DNA of 64,000 bases from Spirodela intermedia (GCA_902729315.2 LR746265.1:3080892-3144891); one strand, 5' to 3'; counted from the stretch's first letter, positions 46,805 to 61,500 are shown. The notes: generated from the letters alone by a model not told the origin. Translations and numbers: made by a program.

Positions 46805-48454
46805 TTAATCAATCGGTTTATTTACAAGCTCTCTCCAAGATTCGGCTATCTCTGCTCCTCCCTCCGCACTAGAAACCTTCAACTGCGTATCCATTATCTT
46901 CAACGTCGAGAGGATCTCGTCGTTTAGGTGATGAGCGCTGTCCCCTGCGACGAACTCGCAAGCCACACCATCCACCTCGATCATGCTGCATCCAGGGACC
47001 TTCCTCACCCGTTTAGACTCCATTCCCTTCCTCACCTCCGCCACATGCTGCCATCTGTTGGCAGACGCGTACATGTTGGACAGCAGAACGTAGACGCCGC
47101 CGTGGTCGAGGCCCAGCTCCTCCAGGCTCTCCACCGTCTCCTTGGCCAGCTCCACGTTGCCGTGGATTCTGCAAGAGTTGAGCAGGGCGCCTAGTACGTA
47201 GGCATCGGGCTCCATGGGCATCTCTCTCACCGTCGTCGCCGCCTCCGCCAGCAGACCTGACCGGCCCAGCAAATCAACTAAGCAGCCATAGTGCTCCACT
47301 CCCGGCTCGATCCCGTGCGCTGTGCTCATGCTGTCGAAGATGTTCTTCCCTTCGGCAACCAGGCCGACCCTGCTGCAGGAAGTGAGGACGCAGATGAAGG
47401 TGATCTCGTTGGGCTTGACGCTGTCATCTTCCATCTTCCTGAACAGTTCGATCGCCTTCTCGCTGTGCCCATGGTTGGACAAACCAGAGATTATGGAGGT
47501 ATAGGCGAAGACATCTCTGTCGGGCATTCCCCCGAACACCTGCAAGGCGGTCTGTATGCACCCGCACTTGGCGTACATGTCTATGAGAGCCGTCCCCAGT
47601 ATTCTGTCCAATTCCATCTTTTTCCTTTCAACGTAGGCGTGGATCCACCTGCCCTGGTCGAGGGCACCGAGGAAGGCGCACGCCGTGAGGGCGCCCACGA
47701 CGCCGGCGTGGTTGGGTTGGGTTCCCGCGCGCTGCATCTCGGTGAAGAGAGCCAGCGCTTCCCGGAACATCTCGGCCTGGACGTAACCGGTCATCATAGC
47801 GCTCCAAGAGACCGCGTTCCTCTCCGGCATTTTGTCAAACAGCTCCCGCGCTTCTTCTATCCGCGCGGACACAGCGTACCCATGCACCATCGCCGTCCAC
47901 GAGATCACATCCCTGTGCAGGCTCTGGTCGAACACCCTACGCGCCGAGTCGACGCAGCCGCAGGTTGCGTACATGTGGATCAGCTCGTTCTGGACGAAGT
48001 CGTAGGATTCCCACCCGAGCTTCGCGACCTGGGCATGCAGCTTCCGCCCGTCAGCGAGTGCCGAGAGGTGGAGGCAAGCCCGGAGGACGAACGAGAAGGT
48101 ATAGTTGTTGGGGAGGTTTCCAGTAGCCAGCATCTGACAGTAGAGGTTGAGGGCGGGGATGGGCTCGTCCCTCTCGACGTGGGCACGCATCATAGTGTTC
48201 CAGAGGAACATGGAGGGGCGAGGGAGGCCGCGGAAGATGAGGTGGGCGTAGCGGAGGTCGCCGCGGCCGGAGATGGCACAGAAGGCGATCAGCTTCCCGG
48301 CGGCGTAGGGGTCGGCAATGGCGCCGGACACGACGAGGAGGGCGTGGATCGGCTTGACGCCCCTTATGGTCAGGCCGCATCGCCGGAGCAGGGAGAGAGT
48401 GCCCTTGTCCGATGCGAGGTACTTGGTGAGCAGACCCGGAGGCGGGGGGTGCAT
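46805..48454 (-). CDS. E-class PLS PPR protein, probable editing factor without DYW
   Basis: This is an intronless, GC-rich gene of 549 residues starting at an ATG at 48454. PLS repeats run from about 55 to 430, with FLWNTMMRAHVERDEPI, NELIHMYATCGCVDSA, VSWSAMMTGYVQAEM, GTALIDMYAKCGCIQTA and YGCLVDLLGRSGLLAEA. The E motifs follow, with KVPGCSMIEVDG and EFVAGDSAHHLNDEI. The protein stops about 35 residues later without the HSEKLA/CxxC deaminase or a DYW end. Such E-type factors bind an editing site and borrow the deaminase from a partner DYW protein in plastids or mitochondria. No clear transit peptide is seen by eye. The stop lies 77 bp from that of the convergent MBL gene, and a (CT)n tract sits 106-136 bp upstream of the ATG. 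Confidence 0.93.
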   Translation of the reverse strand: MHPPPPGLLTKYLASDKGTLSLLRRCGLTIRGVKPIHALLVVSGAIADPYAAGKLIAFCAISGRGDLRYAHLIFRGLPRPSMFLWNTMMRAHVERDEPIPALNLYCQMLATGNLPNNYTFSFVLRACLHLSALADGRKLHAQVAKLGWESYDFVQNELIHMYATCGCVDSARRVFDQSLHRDVISWTAMVHGYAVSARIEEARELFDKMPERNAVSWSAMMTGYVQAEMFREALALFTEMQRAGTQPNHAGVVGALTACAFLGALDQGRWIHAYVERKKMELDRILGTALIDMYAKCGCIQTALQVFGGMPDRDVFAYTSIISGLSNHGHSEKAIELFRKMEDDSVKPNEITFICVLTSCSRVGLVAEGKNIFDSMSTAHGIEPGVEHYGCLVDLLGRSGLLAEAATTVREMPMEPDAYVLGALLNSCRIHGNVELAKETVESLEELGLDHGGVYVLLSNMYASANRWQHVAEVRKGMESKRVRKVPGCSMIEVDGVACEFVAGDSAHHLNDEILSTLKIMDTQLKVSSAEGGAEIAESWRELVNKPID

Positions 48455-48556
48455 CAGCTGTTCCCCGTCTGAGGCGCCGGAAGGTGCTAAAAGAAGACTG
48501 CGGTCCTTTTTAAAAGAGCCCCCATGATACTGTTGACGAAAACCCTAATCTACCCT

Positions 48557-48596
<40 letters not shown>

Positions 48597-50191
48597 CGGA
48601 TAGCCAGAAGAGGTTGGGGTCTCGATTCTCTCTGAATAGACTGCACCATCACCAAGCCTTAAGAGAGCTAAAGTTTTCCCCAATGTGTACACCTGAATAA
48701 AGAATTGTATACCAGTTCACATCGCCCGGTCGCGACAGCCACTTGGAGGCGTGGCCGCAGGGGTAGTGACCTCACACAGGCTTCCAAGCTCCTCTCTTCC
48801 CTGTGGGAGGTCTTCTCATGGCGGTCGATCAGCTGATCATCACACAAAGAGCCAACCCTGGGCCAGCAAAAACCGCGAACTCTTGCAAAAACAGGTGGAA
48901 AGTAGTTTGGACTTGAAGAACCCTACGAGAAGAAAATACAAAATATATTACGAGAAGATAGGGGACAAATTCAATACGAATGTACAATACCTCGATGACC
49001 TCTGCTTATAATCTAATGAGCAAATGATGGTTATCTTCACCTCTAATCCGGGAGAGGACATAGCCTCTGATTTGAGAAAAAGAATTGATAGTTTGCACTT
49101 CTGTTATACCAATTATCATTTCAACGATCAAATTCTCCCATAATAATATCTATACTAACTAGTATCATCATGATATCAGCCAATTTCATTCTTTTAACTA
49201 GCTGAGGTAAAATTTGCAAATTGATAAAACCCGGTTTATAATCACAAAAGAGAAAAAAAGGGTTCTGGGGAAGACACCCGATATGAACATTTACTGCGTG
49301 AGTTTAAACTACAACTAGGATGCGTATTGTGTGAAGTTTCCAAGGGAATAAAAAACCTGATTTGACGACCAAAAACCCGATATCGGTGACTACATCCCAT
49401 TGACCTGATCTCACGAGTTTCAGAATCGTCTGACTTTGGCTAGACTTTTTATGCCGACGTTTCATGGCAAAAGTTTCCAAAAGGGGATATCTTTTGGGTG
49501 CTTGTGGTAATATATCAAGAAAAATAAAGAGAACTAAAAGAAGACCCATCGATGAGCCCAATGGAAACAGCCAAGTGTATGAAACATAATGCCAATCAGT
49601 ATTCAACACGGCAAGAGTTTCTCGGTGGGGAATGGACGGCCAGATGATAAAAGAACTGTAGCGGATATAAATGATGTGTGACAAGCATGACATGTAATGC
49701 GACCACAAATTGGGACAATAATTAGAAGAAAATAAAATCGCTGGAAGCGGATGGCACCATAAACTAACAGAAAAGTTAAGTATTCTTGAACAAATGAAGA
49801 ACTAGAACTAGGAGAAAAAATAAAGAAGAAAGAGCCGTCATTTTTAACAGCACCACGTTATCGTGGAGCCCAACTGGTTGGTTTCCCCGAAAAGTTTCAA
49901 ATATTCTAGTCAAAAGGGTAAGAGAATAGGAAAGCAAAATCTGCACTTGAGATGATCCCCATTAACCGTATATGAAGAGACAAGATTATATCACAAGCCA
50001 ATGCTAAGACCTGATAAGCCCAAACACAGGTAGGACAAAAGAGTACCTTTCGGATAAACACAGAAGATATTTTGGACACTAAAGATGTAAATATAAGGGA
50101 GATTCAAAGAGGCTTCAATGAAACTCTCACAATGAAAAAAAATCAGAACTTACCAGATATGAATCAATGAAACAATGATGCGTCACCCGCC
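48455..50191. other. Intergenic between E-PPR start and AGD2-like stop
   Basis: The E-PPR promoter side has an AAACCCTA telo-box-like motif (48540-48547, + strand) and a (CT)n tract. The rest is AT-rich and includes the 3' UTR region of the ArfGAP gene. An open minus-strand frame at 49304-49708 starts only at TTG, lacks a family likeness and is not called. Confidence 0.5.
48560..48590 (+). repeat. (CT)n microsatellite upstream of E-PPR
   Basis: Fifteen uninterrupted CT units lie in the promoter or leader of the minus-strand PPR gene, where they read as GA. Confidence 0.92.
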
Positions 50192-53100
50192 TTATTCAGA
50201 ATCAGCTAGCAGTATAAATAGTTCCTCATCAGTTATCGGTCCAAACTCCATCGCTCTTTCCAAAGCATTTTGTCCCCCTCCGTCCCTAACTGATGGCCTA
50301 GCACCTCTGAGTAGAGAATATTGTAAGCAATAAATACTAGCAGTCGTTTGAAATCAAGGTCCTAGATTTGCTTTTGCAAGTCAAAATTTTACCCGCACGA
50401 AAATGTATACATTATCTACCGTTGTAAATCAATATCAGCACCCATATCAGCTAGAGAGCCGTAAGAGAAAAATATCTCTCGAAATGATGATTGAGGTGTA
50501 CAATTAGAAAAGATTCTTTAGAATTGGGCATCAGGTCTCATCTTAACCCATTCACAAAAAAGAGGAAATTTTTCCCTGCTGTTTTTTTTCCCCGGAGAAG
50601 AGTAGGTCAACGATGCACCACGCCTATATTGGCAACTCCCACTACATTCCAATATAATACGAAATACAGACAATAAGAGAATCCTAACATTTTCTGAGTG
50701 GTGATTCAAAAACTAAATGTTTTCTCTTGAAAAAACATGAAAGAATCTTCAAGTCATCACGTTGAAAAGAAAAAAAAAACATCTTCAATTCAGAAATATG
50801 ATGTACATTTAACTGGAGTTCCTTTTCTTAATTAAATAGTAAAAATATCACTCAGGGGACATCTGATGTGGTGAGTCACAGAGTGAACCATAACTACACT
50901 AAGTCTCTAATAAGTTCAAAAATTTTCAAGAATCTGAAAAAAAAAGAAAAACCTTGTCCTGCATTCCTATCAGGACAGATCTTGGGGAAGATATATCGCT
51001 TGGAGGTTTGTACTAAACAATTTTTCATGCGCTTTATACTCAAAAGTAAAATACTTTTTCAGCATTTGGTTGCTTACCTTTTAATTAGATACTTCGCAGA
51101 CGTGTCATTCCTCTTGGAGATGCAATGATGGAGAGGTGTTCTTCCATGGTAGTCTTGAAGATTCACATCGGCACCAAATTGTAACAGCAGCTCCAGCATC
51201 ACAAGATCATTGACATGGCAGGCTAAATGCAGGAGAGAACAGCCTTGCATACAGCCTTCTGGAACACCAGAATCCTTAATTTTTTCGCATGTAAAAGGAT
51301 CATGCTGTTTCTTCTCGAAGTAACCATTATCGTTCAACTTTGGACCATCAACACGATGAAAGTGATCATGACCCATGAATTCTTCATATCGCGTATTCGC
51401 ATTTCCACTCGATGCTACCAGAAAGCAATATACTGCTCGTATATCACGCTTTTCAACAGCTTCCCAAATATGAGCAGGATAAGGAGGAGAAATGAATTCA
51501 CCGAGTTCTTCCGCAAGTAAAATTTTTCCCATGTACTGCAAAGTAAAAGCAAATAAAAACCTTATAAGATTTAAGTATTCCTTATCACTAGGAGATATAA
51601 TAAGCAGATGTATTCCGTCTGTACTAAACTATATCAAACTATATCAGAGTTCATCCATGGACACAAGAAAAAACAAAGCACAGGATGTCTTGGCTTCAGA
51701 TCTCAACTTTCTCTCCCTACGTTCTAAACGAGGACACTGAAAAGAAAGACTCTCTGTGGTTTTTAAAATTGGTCTAACTTTTGTGGAAGTAGATACTTTC
51801 ACATATTCATCAACTATTCAAGGAAAAATACGATATAAATCTGTATGCCCAGTGTGTTCCTAAAGACCCCTCAATAAAATTGCTGTCGTCTCCAAAAGAT
51901 GAAATAGCGCTAAGACCAACAACTCTCTAAAAAATGACCATTGATGCTCTTCTCATTACAGAAGCTCGTAGCCTACTCTCTCAAAATCAACGTCCGCCCT
52001 CAACCAAACATCTCCATTGCCAACAAACCTACTGTTTCTTAGCTCAAGAAGACTGCCTTCGAAATACAAATAAATCTTGCATTGAAGTCACACTGGAGGA
52101 ACAGAGACGGGGATGGAACTCCTTCCCAGTTTTATGTTTCATTCTATTTCTACTAAATTGTTAAGTATACTAATAAAGTGGAATAGCTTGTAAAAGTTTC
52201 TGTGATAATCGCAAATGTCTCGTGATATACAGTGGGCCGCCTTTCTTAAGCCCTTGTTGGTCTAAGCACCATCGTTTTCTGAAACAAACATGCTAGTTAG
52301 CTCTCATAAAAAGGCCTACACTTTTTTCAATAATGAAATCTGCGTGTAGAAGCATTGAAACCTACACATCCTATTACACTACTTAACGCCAGGTAGATTG
52401 AATGCAAGTTTCCTAACAATGACGGACATTTTTTTACACAAAATGTTGAAATCAGACCAGCATGCTTATCTATATCGTGCATTAGCCAAACTGTTTATGG
52501 ATCGGACTGTGTCCTAGTTCATTATACTTGAAGAATTATATCAGGAGAGCTTTCCAATGGTATACACCACATATTAGAGGGGAAAAAATAAGAAAAGGAA
52601 TGATACTCCGATGAAAAAATAAATTAGCATAACAATGTGAAGAAGCATCGATCTTATTAAATCATGACAACGGAAAAAATTGAAAATACATGGCGTCAAA
52701 TCTAAGAGAAGACAATAAACACGGGAATATCCTACCTTTAATTGAATGAAAATCTCCTTCTTTGAAATAGGGTCTCGAGGTTCAGGCTTTGTGATTGATG
52801 TAGAAGCAATAACCCTTCCATCTTCTCTGCACGTGTTTGGTTAAATAAGCATCGGTCATAACTTACACGCGTAATGTTTTAAACATTTGAAAGTTTAGTA
52901 GAAAATTAAGATCCTACGAGGAAACATTGATTACCAAAAACGAAACACTCTAAATACGAAGTAATTACGATACGTAAAGTATAAAACCTATAAAGACGAC
53001 TGAAGCCTGAATATGGTTGTTATGCCATGTTACAGTTGCCACCTAAACGCAGCATTCTACCGGGACTGAAAGCATCGATTAGTTGGAAATATTTTGAACG

Positions 53101-55514
53101 AATTATAATCAAATAAGTTTTAGTTTGTTGGATCGAGAATGGGTGGCTAAGTGTTGATTACTCAGAGTCTTTTACATTGATTCCTTGGTTCTCGGTAGTG
53201 ACTATACATACTTTTAACTCGACTCGCACAGATCAATACAGCAACACCTACAAAGTAACAGAAGCAGCTAAAAAAGGCTAATTTGGAAAAGCAAGGTGAA
53301 AGTTAAATATATAAATGTATTTGGTTATTTTTCATCAGCCTTTAGGTATTAAAGATCCCTCTATTAACTGAACAACTAATCAAGTGACGACCTTCATATT
53401 CATTATCTATGCTGCATGAATAATACAAGTAATCTGGATCAGTAGCTTGCGGGTAGTCCCCTGTATTAATTTCATAAAGATATCAATGAAAATTAATTGG
53501 TGAATCGCATATAATAGATAAGTTATTGTCAAAAAAAGGAAATGAATTACAGTTCTTCTGCATATCGTTTCCACAATTCTTCTACTTTCTTCTTCATTAT
53601 GTTCATAACCAAGCAGGGCTTTGACATTTAGAATCTTGCATTGACATGGCCAGACTATATAGTGATTAAAAGAGAAATTTCTATTGCAATAATACACATT
53701 ACTCCTTGACTTTCAATCTAGCTGCGTCTACAAAGCTACAGGCGCACTGACATTAAAAGGGACAAATAATCTGTCAACCTCTTTAAGATGTCGCATATAT
53801 CCATGAAATGATTCAGGAACTTAAAAAATCAGATGTCGATGTGTTCACGTCTAACATGTCAAATGTGTCATTGCTTCTTTTTACAATTATTGAATAAACA
53901 TAACTGGCGACGAGGGCCATCTAGAGACGAGAAATTTCTTCTAGAAAAGCACCAGACTCAAGGATATCATAGGTCCTGTGTCTACGGTCAAAATGCATGT
54001 GCATTGACCACGTCTGCGATATCATAGGTCATGCATTGTCTTTTATCAGGCAGACACCCTCAACCCTTCACTAAACCTAGACACCATACTGAAATTGGAA
54101 CATTTACAGAAAATCTTCCAGTAAATGTAATAATTAATAGCATACCCTTATTCATTAGTTGTCTCCTCTACATCCAAAATTCAATCTTTTGAAAGCTTTG
54201 GCTTTATTGTGTTAACATGGTGCTATTGATGTTCAGTATGTACACTAGAAAATGGTATCCAACATGAACTTTTCAATCTAAAAAAGAAACATTAGTGTCC
54301 AGGAAGAAACTGATGCTATGGTAACATAACCATATCTAATCAACCTCACTAACCCCAACAGTTCCCTCAAGTGGCAAGTAAATATAAGCAAAAAAAAAAA
54401 AAAACCAAGATGCCCACATAGAACAAGAAAGATATAAATCAATGCAGATTAAAATAACTGAAACACCGAATAGCTTCATTTCTTAAAAACCGCAGCAAAC
54501 CATCAGAGATGCTACGAACTAGGAGGCATTTAAACTTTAAAACGTTAGAGTTAAAACGTTAGAGTGGAAAAAAAAACAAATCAACAGTTTCATATTTTAT
54601 TGGTCATGAAAACCTACCCCAGGGGTTGAGGCTGAAGAAGTCCTTCCCACACGGAATTACAAAAAGCATTTCCCAAAGTACTAAATAAATCCAAGATTGT
54701 AGATTCCCAAACTTTCACATCCAAAGTTAGCGACCTAACCTGAATTGAGATAGCAATAATAAAACCATTAACAAACAATACAAAACAATCAAAGGAAGTT
54801 AATATTAGATATATGCATGAAAATAAAAAAAGACCAATTTGTTCGATCAATGTAGAAGTGTATTCCTCTCTCTAATGTGAATATTTATCATATCATGGAA
54901 ACATAGAAATAACAACCATGTTACGCAAACCAATTACCTGATAACAGTTCCACGAATGAACCAAGAAGGATTGGCAAAATGAACCATGAAGTTACTTCAC
55001 ATTGAAACTAAACGGGAAAATCCAAGGATGTCTGCACAGCATCTTTTTTACGCACTCTTTTTATAGAGGTTCCAGGTTGTATGAACAGAAGAGCATCATA
55101 TCCTTGGATATAAAACATCCAAGTCATTGCCTAATTCGATGGATGGCCTAGGTGAATTTCTCCCCTTCCGGTTCATCCAAAAAGAAAAAAGTGACTTTTC
55201 GAAAGGAACAGCTTTAGCTATATTTTCTCCAGGTCGGAGGATTAACCAAATCACTGTTTCTATAGCTACAAAGCCCAGTTGCGAAATGGTTAAATAGTTT
55301 CAGTGCGATGAAAGGACTTTTTGCGTGGAGGCTAATAGTAATCATCATAGTGAGACTTATCTAGTCAGTCTTGGGTCAACTAGAAACATTGAAGGATTCA
55401 AAATTTTTCCAAACATTTATGATCATCCGTCTGCCTAAATCAAAGCAAAGCATCCTTGGTGTCAAGTCTGGCAAACAGTCCCACGAAACCATGGACTTTG
55501 GAAAGAGCCTATAT

Positions 55515-55554
<40 letters not shown>

Positions 55555-58500
55555 TAGAAAAAAATGCAATCTTTTCAGGTTAAAAAGTGTCAGAAGTTTT
55601 GATCAGCAAATTGCGGATATGATGTTTTTTAGACGACACTATTGATATTTACTTACCTAAATATTTGACTAAGGCTTAGACCTTGTACATAAAATGCAGC
55701 TATAGTGTCGTTCTGTAACTGTCGTATTCATTTCCACAATAATTTCTGGCTCCATTGACAAGGCAGATCATGGATGTAATATTTACAGTGGATCCAGATA
55801 TATAAGCGTTATTGAAATAATCTAAAGATAGCTATTATCTCTTGCAGAACAATCCGGAACAAACATATACAAGACAGACTAGGTCAAACAGACAGATGTT
55901 CAACCGCTCAGTAAACAATGAAATTTCTTTATATTATAAACCAAAAATCAGTGACATGAAATAGCAACGGACAAAAAGTAAAAGAATGAACGTATAGAAA
56001 CTCGGAATACGAACTCAATGGCATACCTTTGAAATGTGAACACCAAGATTTCGATGAACCCCAGAGCATTCAATGCACAATAAAACTCCTAGATTTAGAG
56101 ATGCCCAATCAGGTTCGGGCGTACTACATTCTGCACAGACATCATTTCCGGGAATTCTTCTAAGAATGTCAGGAACAGAATCCTGACCACCATGTATATG
56201 GCTCTCGGAAATTATATCTTGGGTATTGACACCTGATAATTGATTGGAACCATGAACGGGACTGGCATTTACTGAATCCATCAGTCTGAGAGATGCCTGC
56301 TAGTTATCCATGTAAAGGTCATTTAGTAAGAAGACTGTACATCCCTATAATATTTCCAATAATACAAAACCAGGAACCATAAAACAAACAAGAAGCATAG
56401 ATGACAACCTGATTTGGAAATGAAGAATGAAGAAGAGATACAATCACTGCTGTGATTTTCTCAACCCACTCAATCCTATCTGCATCATTCTCTGCCTGTA
56501 AAGATTGTACAGCACAAAAATATTCCCCAGAGTTTGTAAGGAGACAGATACTTTTCAGACTAAAAAGGATAATGGAAAAACAACATAACAAGTACTTAAT
56601 CAAAAAAGAAAGAATAAACAACATGCCGAGGAAAAAGGACTTGAAGTGCTTTGTGTCAAGAGTTACCTGCAATGTGTACGTCTTCACTGGGGTTATAATT
56701 CTGAAACAGAACCTCAAGTCTGTCTGTTCAGCATTGATTTTTATAGCTGAGGTGCGGAGATCAACAGTGCGACAACAAAGGGTGTCTTCACCCGGAGATG
56801 TTCTGTGGTTTGAGAATCTAAATCGACTGAAGACACTGCCACTGCTTTCAAGTGCACCCGTTGGTTGCTGAGACTAGAAACGAGGGAAGGGGAAGATAAG
56901 ATGCATAAATATACATATACATACATATATACATTATATATATACATATATATATATACATCTAAAATGCGTCCAAATTGATTCATAAATACAGGAAAGC
57001 AAAGAAAACATTATGGTATGTCCTTCAAATGGTTTCAACCATATGAGACAGCCTCTTAGAAAGTTACTGTCATTTTGACATATGCGTTTTGATGAGCTTT
57101 CTTTGAATTCAATAAAAAATGTTATATCAATGAGGCTACATAATCTTCAATAGCACATAACAGTAGTAAAAGTAGCAAATTCATTGATTTTTCTTTCCGC
57201 TCATTCCCTTTAGGAGGTCAAGAAAAGGACGAGAGAGTCATAATTAAATGACTCAAATATCATACTACATAGTCAAGTGTGTTTAACCGGAATTGTAGGA
57301 ATAAAGTTTCAACATAACTATTATCATTACAACCTAAAAAAAATGCAAGGTTATGATATTGACAGCGAGTAAAAACGAATTGATTGCACTAAATCAGAAG
57401 CAATCAATTATACAACAGAGTATTTCTTATTAAGCTGTAATTTTTTTATAAAAAATCTGACATTGAAAATTTGCAAGCAACAAGGAAGAAAAACTTTGTG
57501 GGATAGAATAAAATACGCACCAGGTGCTTACTACTTTTATTTCTGTAATAGTACAAGGTCCCATTCGTGTCAAGCACAAAGAATCGCCTTTTCCAGTCTC
57601 CCCTCAGATTTGATGAACGTTTAAAGAGATAACCCTGCTTTATTGTTTGAACCTGGACCAAAATGAGCAAATTTCCCATATAACGAAAGACTAACATCAA
57701 GGGAGGGGAAAGTAAGCGAAAGTTAGGCTCACTTGATCTTTTAATACACAGATGAACAAAACGACGAAGGAGACAATTGATTAGTCGGCCATGATACATC
57801 TCCGTGAAGAAATCATAAAGCCACGTGGAGCATTTCATTCTTATTTGAGGTTTCAAGCTATACCAATAAATAAATGAATTTGTATGAATGTTACCTCTCC
57901 TTTTGCAGCGGATTGCATCAATGCTTCTACATCTTTATAAGAACTAGAACCCATAACATGGACACCATCACCACTTGCTGAGACCTGTGCATCAGCAGAG
58001 GATTTTAAACTGTCCAGCTCTGCCTGTGTTCTAAACTCCTGAATCCTCTTTGCAAGTTTATCTTGTTCGATACTTGTCATTTCCTTTGACTGTTGTGTGT
58101 ATGTCAGAACCTATTCCAAGAATAAGAGCTTATTCACCAATAATCTCTATTCGTTGACTTTTCAATTTTTTTACGTTTTCTCAACAAATTGTATACCTGG
58201 TGAATAAATGGTTCTATCTGGCTCAGCAACTCATATCCCTGGATCTCAAGAGAGATAATTTTAGACTGCAACAAAAGATTATTTGGAAAGAATAGATGGA
58301 AAGATAATTTTTCATTCTTTACCTGCTTATAGTATCTCATATGGGCATCCATGACAGCACTAATGGATTCCAGGAACTCATACTTCTTCTTTGCTTCAAT
58401 GTTTGCAAGAGCATTCACCTGCATTCCTTAATACCCAAGAGGTGGTCGAAGAAATTAAAATAAGATATTCAGTTAAACTGAAAATGTACGGGCAACATTT

Positions 58501-61500
58501 CAAACATACAAAATTGAATCGGCATCTTTCAAATGCTGACTTTGAATTGTGCAGATCCTGCATAAACAGAAACAAAATTTCAAGAGCGAACTCTGGAAAA
58601 CAATCACTAACTCAGATGTAACATAAGGAAAATAGGTCACCTCCTCCAGCTCGGAAACAACATCAACTCGTGTTCCATTTTTCAGCGACATGAACCTTTC
58701 TCTTGCCTAAGTACAGATGTCAATACATAATCCTAAGTAATGTTTACAGAAAAAATGACAAGGATTACAGCACAAAAGAATTCCCACGAAAACACATATT
58801 ACAGATGGTTCAGTATAAAAACACAGTGAAGGGGATGTGCCACTACAAGAAACTATCTGAATGTCAGCATGGATCAACGAAGAAGTATGCAAAGAAAAAT
58901 AAGGTCGATGATAAAACTTTATCGTTTTTAACTTTGAATAATCATTGGTGTTTCTCACATGACAAGGTAATATTTTCTAACAAAATATGAATTATTTTCT
59001 ATTTTTCCAAGATATATGACAAGGAAATATTCACCAAACACCCTAAAACTCTCAAGAGTTTTATGATTAAATGACCGGCCAGACTGTCACTTCAAGTCAG
59101 AAGCGAATTGATTTGAGGTAAGCTCTCTCTAAAGATATGACTAGCATAAACAATCGGACAATCGCGGCCATGTTTTTTATGCATAGTTGCAGCCACTGAG
59201 GACACCATAATTGTAAATCATAAAATTTATATTGATAGCTGATTTCTCCCAAAGTCAGGAACCCAAGACAGTAGTTGAATGCAGCCAATCATCTTCTTAT
59301 ATATTATTTGAATACAGCTAATATCCTCTCTAAAATATTCCCATTTAGGTAGTCCTCGCAGGAGATTGTCATTCCTCAAGAGTGATAGCAGAGTAACAGC
59401 AGAATATAAAGTGAAGAACTCTATAATTAAACAGAACATAATATTATGACGATACTCCGTTATTTTCCAACTTTTTTTTGGGGCAGCAATACTATAAAAC
59501 AGCAGGCAAAAGCTACATGGAAAGGGAAGAGAAAAGAAAAAACCATAACATATTTTCTGCTCATTTTAAAGATAGTAGACACGTAAGGGGGCCTATGTTG
59601 TTACGCTTTGTTGAGCTCTCCACGAAATTTTTACCTTTCGACTAACAAAACAATCCACCTGCCACTTGTCATCTATACTATTCAGCAAGAACCTTCCAAA
59701 ACAAACAATTAAAAAGATGATTTTTTCTCCAATTGAAGATATTTTAGACAGTTAAAAAGACCTTAAAAATCCACCTGATTGGTCCATAAATGATAGGCCC
59801 GAATCAACGTCTATTGTCGGTCTTGCTCACCACCTACCTAACCCATGTATGCCAAAAAAGATCAGGTCAACTACGTCTGATTTGGGTAGACGTTTATCCA
59901 TCCGAAAATAGAAGCCGCCTTCGTTCAAGGAAATAAACAGGGCCTGGACTTGGGATAACTGAACTCATTAGCAATTTGAGATGTCTTTCAGAGTGAGGCT
60001 GTCATCACAAACGATTTTTCGAGCGGGTAACCTCATTTTTCCTCCAATGTCATAAAATCTTTCCGAACCCAGTAACATTGTTTCGCATGTAGTGTAACAT
60101 TTTCACATTGCAGGAGAAAAATGGTTCATTTACACGTTTTTTCACCAAACAGAACAAGCAGTTTGTTAAGAAAATTTTAAATAATGGGTTCTTCATCCTC
60201 ATGTTCAGCTACAGTGAAACCAAAAAAGTTCCAACTCCGACCATTATGATTTGTTTTGACAATTTAATCCATACTGCAGTGAGTTCCCATTTACAATCAA
60301 TCCACCCATCATGACTTAGTCTTCCTAAAGATAGACATGAAGAGCACAAACACCAATGACAGAGGTTACAAGATCGCATAAATCTACAGGTTTTGAAGCA
60401 AATTGTCTCTAGGCATATCAAACCATCACATTATAAGAAAATATGTATCCAGTAGAGCTCTGCAGCATATAATGAGACTGCATAAAGTAATATAGCCAAG
60501 ACCATAAATGTAACATTTCTTCCGCACAATCCATACATGATATTACTTAAGCCCTATGAAGACATCAAAACGAGGACAGAAGGTAAACTGTAGGCAAACA
60601 GGATCGAGACATACCTGCTCATAAACATGCTGAGCTTTGTCAAAACGACGGCGAGATTCCTATGAATACAAGGACAGAAGGTACCTCAAAAGAGTTGCCG
60701 TGTTATTCCAATTATGTCTAACGTTCCTAATATGATAGATATAAGAGATCTATGATGAAATAGAGAAGGATGACTTCATTTCTGATGATTATTTACCCCT
60801 CAGAGTGTCATGTTTTATATTCTTACTTTTTCAGTATTACAACTATATATATATCTTTCAAAAACATGAATGACTCAAATATTTAAACGCACTTGCGCGA
60901 GAATTGAACCCAAATCTCACGAAATGGATGAAACATAAGTCCGCTAAGTTTCTGTGTTTTGACGTGACCAAATCCCAGATGCAGTTATATAACAGAGCAG
61001 TCTTTGTCTACTCTAACTTGTGCCGGATCTAATATCGCTTCAGACATGATGACCTGAACCAGCAGCAGTTTAGCAACTATAGCTACCACTTTGAGCAGGA
61101 TGAGAGTAAATTTTGCTAGTCAACACACAGAAACCAACTCAAATGATTAACTTTCCAAAAATTATTATTTCTCTCTCCATGAAACTTTCCATTCAGCCAT
61201 CATCATATCCTTCATATAACAGCAAACTACACTCTATGATGGGAATCGTGATCCTGTGGGCACACCACTGACCAGAAACTAATGTACACCTCTCTCTTCA
61301 AGTCCAAGTCACGTACAATATGTTGAATATGTCCAAGTACCGTACAAAAACAGGTTATTGGGATAACAGAATAGTACAATTACAATTAAAATCAGCCAAC
61401 TATTGGATTCTAATTAAAACCATTCAAACACCATGTAGCCCACAAACCAGGACTAGTTTCGATGACATAGAAATCCTTTGCCTATTCTACCCAATTCCTC

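Noticed and set aside
47291-48472. 393-codon plus-strand frame opposite the E-PPR gene
   Set aside because: It is the antisense shadow of a GC-rich intronless PPR gene with strong repeat motifs on the minus strand.
49304-49708. 134-codon minus-strand frame with a hydrophobic stretch
   Set aside because: It starts at TTG, lies in AT-rich DNA downstream of the ArfGAP stop, and has no family likeness.
60895-60980. tRNA- or SINE-like B-box (GGGTTCAATTC on the minus strand)
   Set aside because: No matching acceptor stem or proper D-arm is found, and the A-box-like part is poorly spaced. It is at best a decayed SINE.
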